Of a stretch of 24,704 nucleotides of DNA, positions 16,512 to 23,568 are shown piece by piece (the first letter of the stretch is position 1; every line of letters begins with the position of its first letter). This DNA is from a virus: positions 1-24,704 of IMG/VR virus record IMGVR_UViG_3300025102_000274, one strand, 5' to 3'. The notes under the pieces were generated by a model. The model worked only from the letters and a program-made list of their open reading frames with translations, had not been told where the DNA came from and did not search any database. A program made the position numbers and the translations under genes.

Positions 16512-16545
16512 TACAAATAAATTAACTGTTTTTCTATTATATTAT
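16512..16545 (+). repeat. intergenic AT-rich element, copy D
   Basis: CAAATAAATTAAC, a T-rich spacer and TCTATTATAT at 16533-16542 stand three bases before ATG 16546. Coming directly after a strong terminator, this copy is the best argument that the element is a promoter. Confidence 0.65.
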
Positions 16546-17712
16546 ATGATACACTTAACTTTAAGTAGTCCTGAAGCTGAAAATATAGTTTATATATCTA
16601 CTGAAGATAATAGAATAGATACTGGTGCTTTAGATAGTCAAATACGTTATTTATTTGAAATAACAAATGATATGGGTACTACTTATAGTAAGCCTTATAT
16701 ATCACCTACTGAATATGTACAAGAACAATATACTTATCCTATTAAATATACTATAGCTGATAGATATAATTCTTTTACCTTAACAGCTGTAAACGGTGTA
16801 AGTACTAGTAATATTTTTGCTGGTAAAGTTGGCTCTATACCTTTAGGTTATTATTATTATAAAGTTTATGAATGCACTACTACATCTACTAATACTTTAG
16901 CTTATAATTCTACTACTATGCCTATAGACGCTACTGGAAGAATAGGTAAAGCTACAATTAGGTCAGGTAGTGCTACTGGTACTGTATTAGCTACTACTAT
17001 TTTAACTAATGCTAATAAAGTATCTAATTTAAAAATAAGTGATCTAGCTACTGGTACTTATTATTTAAGATTACAAAGCTCAGCTGGTACTTATATTAAT
17101 AGTGCATTAACAGCTCTAGGAATAACACAAGTACAAGCACAAAGTGATAATAAAAGATGGCTAGAAATAACTGATGTAGCTGAACATTCTACTGGAATGA
17201 CTATTACCATTAAGAGTGAATGTCCGACTGGATATTCTTATGAATTTGATAATGGAAGTGGTGCTTATCAAAGTTTAGTAGAAATAACTAGTAAGCCACA
17301 AACTAATACTATTACGTTAGCTTATGCTACTGATAGCTCCCCGACTTTAAGATTATACGATAGCTCTAATGGACATTCAGGTAGTGGCTCGCAAGTATGG
17401 GGTGCTAGTAATGGACGTGAATTTTTAGTACCTAATCCTACTTTTCCGTATGGCTCTATGACTTATACAGCGTGGAATCCTGAAATGATTAATAGTGGTG
17501 GTACTGTAGTTAGTAAAGGCTCTTTTTATTATGATGTAAGATATGGTAGTACGGCTAATGATAGTACACAAGAATTTTATTTAGTACAAGGTGAAGTAGC
17601 TCAAGGAAAATTATATATAACACAAGGTACTGAAGATATGAAAGAAATTAGATATAAAGAATACGAAGAAACGCAAACACAAGACTACGTTTATAATAGT
17701 AGTTATGATTAA
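16546..17712 (+). CDS. virion protein with an inserted beta domain
   Basis: 388 aa, beta-rich. Residues about 1-125 (IRYLFEITNDMGTTY, YTIADRYNSFTLT, LGYYYYKVYEC) and the last 45 residues or so (QGEVAQGKLYITQGTEDM, then a Tyr/Glu-rich end) together look like a small conserved Bacteroidetes phage protein of about 130 aa, usually found near portal or tail genes. Between them sits about 200 residues of Ser/Thr/Gly-rich sequence. These include ATIRSGSATGTVLATTI, LKISDLATGTYYLRL, and a NPTFPYGSMTYTAW strand. The insert could be a surface adhesin or decoration domain. The split-protein reading is from pattern memory, not alignment. First gene of a new transcript (repeat copy D). Confidence 0.5.
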   Translation: MIHLTLSSPEAENIVYISTEDNRIDTGALDSQIRYLFEITNDMGTTYSKPYISPTEYVQEQYTYPIKYTIADRYNSFTLTAVNGVSTSNIFAGKVGSIPLGYYYYKVYECTTTSTNTLAYNSTTMPIDATGRIGKATIRSGSATGTVLATTILTNANKVSNLKISDLATGTYYLRLQSSAGTYINSALTALGITQVQAQSDNKRWLEITDVAEHSTGMTITIKSECPTGYSYEFDNGSGAYQSLVEITSKPQTNTITLAYATDSSPTLRLYDSSNGHSGSGSQVWGASNGREFLVPNPTFPYGSMTYTAWNPEMINSGGTVVSKGSFYYDVRYGSTANDSTQEFYLVQGEVAQGKLYITQGTEDMKEIRYKEYEETQTQDYVYNSSYD

Positions 17713-17729
17713 TTTTTAAAAATAAAAAA

Positions 17730-18002
17730 ATGATAGAAAACGTACAACAATTATTAAAAGAACAATTAGGTAAAAATGGTAGTACAGAAATATTTACTAC
17801 TGCAGCTCAAACTAGTAAAGACTGGTATTGCGTTTATTTTCCAGTAACTTCTGTAGTAAGTGCAATTACTGTAGCTGATGCTAGTGGTGAAAGTGCACTG
17901 CAAACTACTTTACCAGCCGGAACAACTTTATTTATGAACGTAACCGCAATAACTTTAGCTAGTGGTATTGGTATAGGTTATTATGAAGGTACTACAACAT
18001 AA
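17730..18002 (+). CDS. small beta-sheet virion protein (decoration-like)
   Basis: 90 aa. A short N-terminal helix precedes an all-beta body: WYCVYFPVTSVVSAITVAD, then TTLPAGTTLFMNVTAITLAS and GIGIGYYEGT. No enzyme motif is seen. Size, composition and neighbours (virion genes before the portal) fit a capsid decoration or head fibre-base protein. It lies 3 nt before the LamG gene, so the two may form one surface structure with the smaller protein as the anchor; this is inference. Confidence 0.5.
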   Translation: MIENVQQLLKEQLGKNGSTEIFTTAAQTSKDWYCVYFPVTSVVSAITVADASGESALQTTLPAGTTLFMNVTAITLASGIGIGYYEGTTT

Positions 18003-18005
18003 GAT

Positions 18006-18710
18006 ATGTTAGGATTAAAATTAGGTAATAGTTTAAATACTAGTAAAACTGGATATAATATTTATTCAGTAGATTTTAATGGTACTGATGAATATATAGA
18101 TATAGGTGAAAGTAAAGGGTTAATTACTGGTCAACGTGGCTCTTGTAGTGTATGGTTTACTATAGATAGCACTAGTACAAGTAGTACTATATGGCAAGCT
18201 AGAGTGGATAGTAATAATTACGTTAATGTATTTTATCATAATGGTAGTACTGAATTAAGAATAGCTTATAGATTAGGCGGTAGTACTAAATTAGCTTCGC
18301 ATACTGTAGATTTTGAAGGTGATGGTAATTTCCACCACGTTTTAGCTACTTGGAGTACTACTAGAATACAAATATTTGTAGATGGTACTTTACAAGATAC
18401 TAATACTTTTACTGGTACTTTTACTGGTACTTTTGCTAATTCTATGATAGGTCAAAATACTTTAGATGGTAATTATTTACACGGAAAAGTAGCACACTTA
18501 GGATTATTTTCAAGAGAAATGACTATAGCTGATGTATATGTAGCTGGTCAAGAGCCTAAAGACTTAACTAATGTAGAATATCTTGAAGCCTATTATAAAT
18601 TAGATGCTGGAAGTGGTGTTGTAGCATTTGATGGTAGTGGTAATGATAATAATGGTACTTTAGAGAATACACCAACGTGGAGTAGTGACGTACCTTTTAA
18701 AGCTGATTAA
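18006..18710 (+). CDS. LamG / concanavalin A-like lectin domain protein
   Basis: 234 aa, no signal peptide. A LamG-type jelly roll spans about residues 18-185: VDFNGTDEYIDIGE, SVWFTIDS, HHVLATWSTTRIQIFVDGTL, and YLHGKVAHLGLFSREMT. The C-terminal segment (EAYYKLDAGSGVVAFDGSGNDNNGTLEN) repeats the Asp/Gly turn pattern of such domains. In phages these domains bind surface glycans, either on the host or on environmental polysaccharide. Its position between decoration-like and portal genes, away from the tail module, points to display on the capsid. Proximity alone supports that. A 12-bp tandem duplication encodes its TFTGTFTG loop. Confidence 0.75.
   Translation: MLGLKLGNSLNTSKTGYNIYSVDFNGTDEYIDIGESKGLITGQRGSCSVWFTIDSTSTSSTIWQARVDSNNYVNVFYHNGSTELRIAYRLGGSTKLASHTVDFEGDGNFHHVLATWSTTRIQIFVDGTLQDTNTFTGTFTGTFANSMIGQNTLDGNYLHGKVAHLGLFSREMTIADVYVAGQEPKDLTNVEYLEAYYKLDAGSGVVAFDGSGNDNNGTLENTPTWSSDVPFKAD
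18405..18428 (+). repeat. 12-bp tandem duplication in the LamG gene
   Basis: ACTTTTACTGGT occurs twice head to tail, followed by a third partial unit. It encodes a duplicated TFTG turn in a predicted loop and keeps the frame, so copy-number change could vary this loop. Confidence 0.6.
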
Positions 18711-18932
18711 ATGAATTATACAATATTAAATACTGAAGAATTAAATACGGTTAATTTTAGTGAAGTAAATGAAACTTCTGAAGATACTTTACGCTATAAT
18801 AATGCCGGTACAGAATTTTTGCTTAAATTTGAAGGTGATACACCTACTTTTTTAGAGGGTAAAACATTATATGATTATGATGGTATAATGGCAATATTAA
18901 ATAGTCCAGAATGGACGCAACTAACAGATTAA
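18711..18932 (+). CDS. small conserved-type protein before portal, unknown
   Basis: 73 aa, acidic, no Cys, no membrane segment. The sequence alternates short strands (EFLLKFEGDTPTFLEG) with a C-terminal helix containing ILNSPEWTQL. It begins directly after the LamG stop and ends 1 nt before the portal start. That tight packing and ordinary codon use support a real gene. I do not recognise its family. A small head accessory or portal-assembly factor is possible from position only. Confidence 0.55.
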   Translation: MNYTILNTEELNTVNFSEVNETSEDTLRYNNAGTEFLLKFEGDTPTFLEGKTLYDYDGIMAILNSPEWTQLTD

Positions 18933-18933
18933 T

Positions 18934-21138
18934 ATGAAAGAAATAATTAACATTGATTTAGGTGTACAAACTTCACCACAAGTACAAGAAGTACGTGGAA
19001 AAGATTATATAGAATACGGTGATAGTAGTGGCGATTGGCGTAACCTATATCCACAATTTTTGATAGACTTGTATTATAACAGTTCTACAAATGCAGCGAT
19101 TATTAATGCTACTAGTGAAATGATAGCTGGTGAAGATATAGTAATAGATGATGAAAATGAACGTGATTTAGATGCTGTAGTTAAGCTAAAGCAATTTATG
19201 GCTAATGCTAATTCTAATGAAACTTTACACGAATTAATTAAAAAAGTAGCTTTTGACTTTAAGCTTCAGGGTGCTTTTGCGTTAAATGTTGTATGGTCAA
19301 AGGACCGTACTCAAATCGCTGAAATTTACCACGTTCCGGTAGAAAAAATACGAGTAGAAAAGCCTGATGTAATGGGTAAAGTAAAAGGTTATTATATTAG
19401 TAGCGACTGGACTAACACTAGAATGAATAAGCCGTATAGAGTACCAGCCTTTAATGTTAATGATAGAACAAGTGCTAATCAAATCTTATATAGTGGTTTA
19501 TATTCTCCTAATATGAATTGCTATTTTACACCTGATTATTTAGCTGGTAATAACTGGAGTTTAATCGATCAAAAGGTGTCGGAATATCATCTTGCGAATA
19601 TCTCGAACGGCTTTAGTGGATCTTATTTTATATCCTTCGCGAACGGAATTCCGACGCAAGAAGAAAGATTACAAATAGAAAATAGTTTAGCTGAAAAATT
19701 TACTGGTGAAAAATCAGCTGGACGTTTCGTTTTAACTTTTAGTGAAGATAGAAATAGAGTACCTGAAATAACACCTATATCTGTAAGTAATGCCGATAAG
19801 CAATATTTAGCTTTACAAGAGCTTCTAGTACAAAATATTTTAACTGCACATCGTGTAACCAGCCCGATGCTGATGGGTATAAAGAATGATACTGGATTAG
19901 GCTCAAATGTAGACGAGCTTAATGCAGCCGGAAATTACTATCTTAACACAGTCTGTATGCCGTACCAGTTGCATATACTGAAGGTGCTTAGAAAGTTATT
20001 TAGGGTAAACAATATGGATATGCCTATAAGCTTTGTACAACTGAAGCCTATTACTTTAGACTTTACTAGTGAAGATTTAAAAGATGTAATGGAAACAGAT
20101 GAAATACGTGAAGAATTAGGTTTACCACCTTTAAATGAAGAAGTAGAATTAAAAAGTAATTTTTCTAAAGTAGGTAGTATGGTAACAGATGGAAAAGAAG
20201 GCAAAATAGATTTACCGTTATATGATACTAAAGAAGAAGCTATAGAAAAAGCTAAAGAGTTAGGTTGCAGCGGTTTTCACGAACATTCGTTAGATGGTAA
20301 TACTGTTTATATGCCGTGTGAAAATCACGAGCAAATAACGAGCCTGAACGACTGTAATTGTAAAGAAGAATTTATTACACCTAATCCGTGTCAGAAAGGT
20401 TATGAAGCTATAGGTACTAAAATTAAAGATGGACGTGAAGTGCCTAATTGCGTACCAATTAAAGCTGAAGAAGTAAAAAGATTTTCTAATAAAACAGCTT
20501 TAGAAGAATTTATACAAGATTTTGGTGAAGATTTAAGTGAATATGAATTAGTAGATGAAGAAGTAGTAGATGGTGAACATACTGATTTTGATTTCGAAAA
20601 AGTTATAAATGAAGTAGCTAATGAAAAAATAGAATTAGCTAAGCCTATAAAAGCTAAGCCTAATATTATTACTAAAGATAAAAAAGCTAAAGATGATGAA
20701 GGTACTTTTATAGACCAAGATGGTGTAAATAAATCTTATAATAATTATTATAAAGTTAGATATGTTTACGCTACTGATAATTTTTTAACTAATAAATCAG
20801 GTACTAGCCGTGATTTTTGTCGTTTAATGGTAGATAGTAAAAAAGTATATAGAAAAGCTGATATATTAAATGCTAATAGCTTAGAATTAAATCCAGGTTT
20901 TGGTCACTATGGAAAAGAACGATATAATTTGTTTTTGTATAAGGGCGGGCCACAATGTCGGCATTTTTGGTTAAGGCGCATCTACAAGACTTCTTTAAGA
21001 AATGCTAAACAGCCTATAGATGATAGTCAGATAGTAAGTGTTACTAAAGCTAGAAGTGAAGGTTTTACTGTAAAAAGAAATGATAAGCTGGTAGCTATTG
21101 CACCACAAAGAATGAAGAATAATGGATATTATAATTAA
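18934..21138 (+). CDS. portal protein with long Cys-containing C-terminal extension
   Basis: 734 aa against roughly 400-450 for a plain portal of this type. Residues 1-410 carry portal features: an N-terminal YPQFLIDLYYNSSTNAAII clamp helix, then EIYHVPVEKIRVEKPD, FANGIPTQEERLQIENSLA, VSNADKQYLALQE and HRVTSPMLMGI, before LPPLNEE. From about 430 come Cys modules: DTKEEAIEKAKELGCSGFHEH, NPCQKGYEAIGTKI (from 484), then an acidic linker. A final domain (about 602-734) holds RDFCRLMV, NPGFGHYGKERYNLFLYKGG and QCRHFWLRRIY. These modules recur on Bacteroidetes phage head proteins; their role is unknown. The portal forms the DNA gate in the capsid vertex. Codons around 19560-19660 are strikingly C/G-rich. 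Confidence 0.85.
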   Translation: MKEIINIDLGVQTSPQVQEVRGKDYIEYGDSSGDWRNLYPQFLIDLYYNSSTNAAIINATSEMIAGEDIVIDDENERDLDAVVKLKQFMANANSNETLHELIKKVAFDFKLQGAFALNVVWSKDRTQIAEIYHVPVEKIRVEKPDVMGKVKGYYISSDWTNTRMNKPYRVPAFNVNDRTSANQILYSGLYSPNMNCYFTPDYLAGNNWSLIDQKVSEYHLANISNGFSGSYFISFANGIPTQEERLQIENSLAEKFTGEKSAGRFVLTFSEDRNRVPEITPISVSNADKQYLALQELLVQNILTAHRVTSPMLMGIKNDTGLGSNVDELNAAGNYYLNTVCMPYQLHILKVLRKLFRVNNMDMPISFVQLKPITLDFTSEDLKDVMETDEIREELGLPPLNEEVELKSNFSKVGSMVTDGKEGKIDLPLYDTKEEAIEKAKELGCSGFHEHSLDGNTVYMPCENHEQITSLNDCNCKEEFITPNPCQKGYEAIGTKIKDGREVPNCVPIKAEEVKRFSNKTALEEFIQDFGEDLSEYELVDEEVVDGEHTDFDFEKVINEVANEKIELAKPIKAKPNIITKDKKAKDDEGTFIDQDGVNKSYNNYYKVRYVYATDNFLTNKSGTSRDFCRLMVDSKKVYRKADILNANSLELNPGFGHYGKERYNLFLYKGGPQCRHFWLRRIYKTSLRNAKQPIDDSQIVSVTKARSEGFTVKRNDKLVAIAPQRMKNNGYYN

Positions 21139-21144
21139 TAAGAT

Positions 21145-21714
21145 ATGACACAATACGTACTCCTAATAAGTGAAAACGTGCTGAAGCAATCGACTGCAAT
21201 CAATATGAATGTCGATGTAGATTTTTTACTTCCGTATGTTAGACAAGCTCAAAAGCTTTATGTCGAGCCAAAGCTCGGTACTGATCTATACGATAAATTA
21301 CTAGCTGATGTATTAGCTGTAAATTTAACAGCTGATTATAAAAAATTAATAGATGATTATATAGCACCTATGCTTTCTAACTGGGCGTTTTATCACTGCG
21401 TACCTTTTCTCAGATTTAAAGTAGAAAATGGCAATATATATAGTAAAACTAGCGAAACTGGTACAGCTTTAAGTACTGAAGAAGCTCAACATTTACGTGA
21501 AGAAATAAGAAATACAGCTGAATATTATACTGAACGATTAATAGAGTATTTAAGATATAATACTTCTAAATATCCTGAATACGGTACTGCAACTGATGAT
21601 GATATACCAGCTGATAAAAATGCGTATTATGCTGGTATGAATTTAGAAAAGCCAAGACAAAAAGGTACTGATATAACATTAAGAAATTTTTTAACTCCTG
21701 ATATATCTTATTAA
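21145..21714 (+). CDS. DUF6712-like head-tail connector
   Basis: 189 aa, helical. QYVLLISENVLKQSTAINMNVDVDFLLPYVRQAQKLYVEPKLGTDLYDKLL (in pieces, residues 3-52) is the N-terminal pattern of the DUF6712 family of Bacteroidetes phages, followed by a long helix (ADYKKLIDDYIAPMLSNW) and LREEIRNTAEYYTERLIEYL. This family resembles gp6-type connector proteins that dock under the portal, and here it directly follows the portal gene. Its stop shares a base with the next start. The first 140 nt again use C/G-rich codons. Confidence 0.75.
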   Translation: MTQYVLLISENVLKQSTAINMNVDVDFLLPYVRQAQKLYVEPKLGTDLYDKLLADVLAVNLTADYKKLIDDYIAPMLSNWAFYHCVPFLRFKVENGNIYSKTSETGTALSTEEAQHLREEIRNTAEYYTERLIEYLRYNTSKYPEYGTATDDDIPADKNAYYAGMNLEKPRQKGTDITLRNFLTPDISY

Positions 21715-21833
21715 TGAAAAAACATTATAAAGTAAAAAAAGCTAATAAAATAAAATTAAAATCTTATTTAGATAAGAATAACAATAAGAAGAATGAAAGA
21801 AATACAAGACACTGCTCAAGTAGCAATCGCTAA
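21714..21833 (+). CDS. small basic protein, unknown
   Basis: 39 aa, extremely Lys/Asn-rich (KKHYKVKKANKIKLK at the start). It starts on the last base of the connector stop (TAATG) and overlaps the holin-like gene by 41 nt. Short basic genes of this sort occur just before lysis genes in phages, but I see no motif. The start overlap and position support it being translated; the overlap with a better candidate means it could be spurious. Confidence 0.35.
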   Translation: MKKHYKVKKANKIKLKSYLDKNNNKKNERNTRHCSSSNR

Positions 21834-21957
21834 TGGTACGGCTATAGGTATATCGTTAGTAGAAGTTAATGAAATACTAACTTTTATCTCATTGAGTTTA
21901 GCAATAGTTTTTTCTGTTTATAAGTTTATAATGTATGAAAAAAAGAAAATTAAATAG
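21793..21957 (+). CDS. holin-like single-membrane-segment protein
   Basis: 54 aa. The N-terminal TAQVAIANGTAIGISLVEVNE is followed by one hydrophobic segment at about 29-47 (ILTFISLSLAIVFSVYKFI) and a basic end (EKKKIK). The Ala/Gly-rich N-terminus plus one membrane helix and charged C-terminus is a recurring pattern in flavobacterial phages next to lysis genes. It probably sits in the inner membrane and may form the hole for endolysin release. It overlaps its neighbours by 41 and 23 nt. Confidence 0.6.
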   Translation: MKEIQDTAQVAIANGTAIGISLVEVNEILTFISLSLAIVFSVYKFIMYEKKKIK

Positions 21958-22069
21958 TAAAAATCCACGTTATAAAAAAGATAGTGGTGATAAAAAAATT
22001 GATGTAGTAAAAAAATTTATACACGAAGTTAAGGGTGTAAAAGTTTATACTGTAAATTATTTAACATAA
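21935..22069 (+). CDS. small basic protein, unknown
   Basis: 44 aa, very Lys-rich (KKRKLNSKNPRYKKDS), with a C-terminal half that could form a short beta-alpha unit (DVVKKFIHEVKGVKVYTVNY). It overlaps the holin-like gene by 23 nt in another frame and uses the same A-ending codons as its neighbours. Known small relatives are not recognised. Its overlap arrangement and position upstream of endolysin suggest a lysis-region accessory gene. Confidence 0.45.
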   Translation: MKKRKLNSKNPRYKKDSGDKKIDVVKKFIHEVKGVKVYTVNYLT

Positions 22070-22097
22070 AAAAATAATTTGAAACAAATTTTTTTCT

Positions 22098-22152
22098 GTA
22101 CTCTAGTAAATCGATGCAAAATATTTTTTAATACTAATATACTAGAACGTAC
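22098..22152 (+). promoter_or_regulatory. inverted repeat in the leader of the endolysin gene
   Basis: TCTAGTA (22102-22108) is the exact reverse complement of TACTAGA (22140-22146). An outer GTAC (22098-22101) matches GTAC (22149-22152) across a 2-nt bulge. The 108-nt gap between genes is unusually long for this window. It could be an RNA stem with a large AT-rich loop or a protein-binding site. Confidence 0.45.
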
Positions 22153-22177
22153 AGATAACGTCTTAAAACGACTTAAA

Positions 22178-22552
22178 ATGGCTAATACACTTAATTTAAA
22201 ACACTTTAAAATAGAAGAATTTGCTAGTCCTGATGAAGCTGGAAGTGGTGCTAAAATGGATAAAAAATTTTTAGAAAAGTTAGATTATGCTCGTGGTAAC
22301 GCTGGCATACCTTTTAAAATTAATAGCGGTTATAGATCTGAAAATTATAATGATAATGTATTAGGTGCTCGTGTTGGAAGTAGCCATAAAAAAGGTTTAG
22401 CTGCAGATATTAGCTGTATAGGAAGTCGTGATAGAGCTTTAATAATTAAGTCTTTATTAGACGTAGGAATTAACCGTATAGGTATTGGTAAAAGTTTTGT
22501 ACATTGCGATGTCGATAAGTCAAAAGATGCTGATGTTTTTTGGCTCTATTAG
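22178..22552 (+). CDS. M15-family peptidase (endolysin candidate)
   Basis: 124 aa from the ATG at 22178, the normal size of the M15_3 group. KHFKIEEFASPD (8-19) opens the domain, then INSGYRSENYN (48-58). The zinc ligands are His70 and Asp77 in SSHKKGLAADI, and His109 in FVHCD. Such enzymes cut peptide bonds in peptidoglycan. There is no signal peptide, so it needs a holin. The frame is also open upstream to a TTG at 22079, but that extension uses rare CGA codons and covers the inverted repeat, so I prefer 22178. It lies between two small membrane-protein genes. Confidence 0.88.
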   Translation: MANTLNLKHFKIEEFASPDEAGSGAKMDKKFLEKLDYARGNAGIPFKINSGYRSENYNDNVLGARVGSSHKKGLAADISCIGSRDRALIIKSLLDVGINRIGIGKSFVHCDVDKSKDADVFWLY

Positions 22553-22587
22553 GCATTAACTTTATATATTAATTAAAATAAAAACAA

Positions 22588-22782
22588 ATGAATGAATTAT
22601 TAAAAAATTTTTTAATCGGTAAAATTTTAAAATCTCGTAAAGTATGGTACACTTTAGCTGGAATATTAGTACAGCTACTTCACGAACAATTTGGTTTGAA
22701 TCCTGAAGAAACACAAGCTATTCTTTACAGTATTATTGCATTAGTAATAGGTCAAGGTATTGCAGACAGTGCAAAAAAATAA
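22588..22782 (+). CDS. small two-segment membrane protein, holin-like
   Basis: 64 aa. KSRKVWYTLAGILVQLL (16-32) forms one hydrophobic segment after a basic stretch; ILYSIIALVIGQGIADSAKK (45-64) forms the second and ends in the GQGIAD motif common in small membrane proteins of phages near endolysins. It overlaps the metallophosphoesterase start by 23 nt. A class II-like holin or antiholin role is plausible. With another holin-like gene at 21793, the pair may be holin and antiholin. Confidence 0.6.
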   Translation: MNELLKNFLIGKILKSRKVWYTLAGILVQLLHEQFGLNPEETQAILYSIIALVIGQGIADSAKK

Positions 22783-23497
22783 TAGATTTAGATTAAAGCC
22801 ACACGAGATACTCGCTTTAAATAAAATGCGCGGTGTAGATGTTAGAAATGTTTTAATCATTGGCGATTTACATTGTCCGTTTGATTTAGACGAGTATCTT
22901 GACTGGGTTTATGAACAATATGAAACGTATAACTGTAATCAAACAATATTTATAGGCGACATAATCGATAACCACTACAGCTCTTATCACGAAACTTCAG
23001 CTGATGGTTTAGGTGGTGCTGACGAATTAGAAATGGCTATAGAACGTTTATCTAGATACTATAAAAAATTTCATAAAAAAGGTACTAAAGTAATTATTGG
23101 TAATCACGATAGAATGATTATGCGTAAAAGTCAAACTAGTGCTATACCGTCTAAATGGATCAAGTCTTATAAAGATGTATTAGAAGTGCCGAACTGGGAA
23201 TTTGTAGAAAGATATGAACAAGATGGTGTACAATATATTCACGGTGAAGGTGGTACTGCTCGTAGTAAATGTCGTGCTGATATGATGAACACTGTACAAG
23301 GACATTTACATACTCAATGTTATACTGAACACTATGTAGGTAAGAATTTTCGTATATTCGGTACTCAGGTAGGTACTGGTATAGATTTTACGCAATATTC
23401 GTTTGCCTACGCTAAAGCTGGTAAGAAGCCAGCGATCGGCTGTGCTGTTGTTTTAAACAATGGTACGTTGCCTATCAATCTTCTTATGCCTTTATGA
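22760..23497 (+). CDS. calcineurin-like metallophosphoesterase
   Basis: 245 aa from a TTG start. All five metal motifs are present: GDLH (35-38), GDIID (66-70), GNHD (114-117), His161 in HGEGG, and GHLH (181-184). The family hydrolyses phosphodiesters or phosphoesters; phage members may act on nucleotides or nucleic acid ends, but the substrate cannot be seen. The ATG at 22826 is an alternative start giving 223 aa, but FRLKPHE before it looks like the conserved N-terminal helix of relatives, so I favour the longer form. No signal peptide. It is odd beside lysis genes. Confidence 0.8.
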   Translation: MQTVQKNNRFRLKPHEILALNKMRGVDVRNVLIIGDLHCPFDLDEYLDWVYEQYETYNCNQTIFIGDIIDNHYSSYHETSADGLGGADELEMAIERLSRYYKKFHKKGTKVIIGNHDRMIMRKSQTSAIPSKWIKSYKDVLEVPNWEFVERYEQDGVQYIHGEGGTARSKCRADMMNTVQGHLHTQCYTEHYVGKNFRIFGTQVGTGIDFTQYSFAYAKAGKKPAIGCAVVLNNGTLPINLLMPL

Positions 23498-23568
23498 AGC
23501 CTAAGCATCAACTTCCTTTGATGATAATATGGGCGTTTGTCTTAATTATATTAGCTTCTTTTATATAA
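23494..23568 (+). CDS. 24-residue membrane peptide
   Basis: It starts within the metallophosphoesterase stop (ATGA at 23494-23497). It has a short basic head (MKPKHQ) and one hydrophobic stretch (LPLMIIWAFVLIILASF) ending at TAA 23566-23568. The coupled start and clean membrane segment argue for translation. A small lysis regulator or spanin-like component is possible; it is too short to place. Confidence 0.45.
   Translation: MKPKHQLPLMIIWAFVLIILASFI

Noticed and set aside
20161-21138. C-terminal part of the portal read as a separate gene
   Set aside because: The frame is continuous with no stop, and no start codon with gene-like spacing marks a break near residue 410, so a fusion is the simpler reading.
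22079-22177. TTG-initiated 33-residue N-terminal extension of the M15 peptidase
   Set aside because: The extension uses rare CGA codons, covers an inverted repeat, and the ATG at 22178 gives the normal family length.
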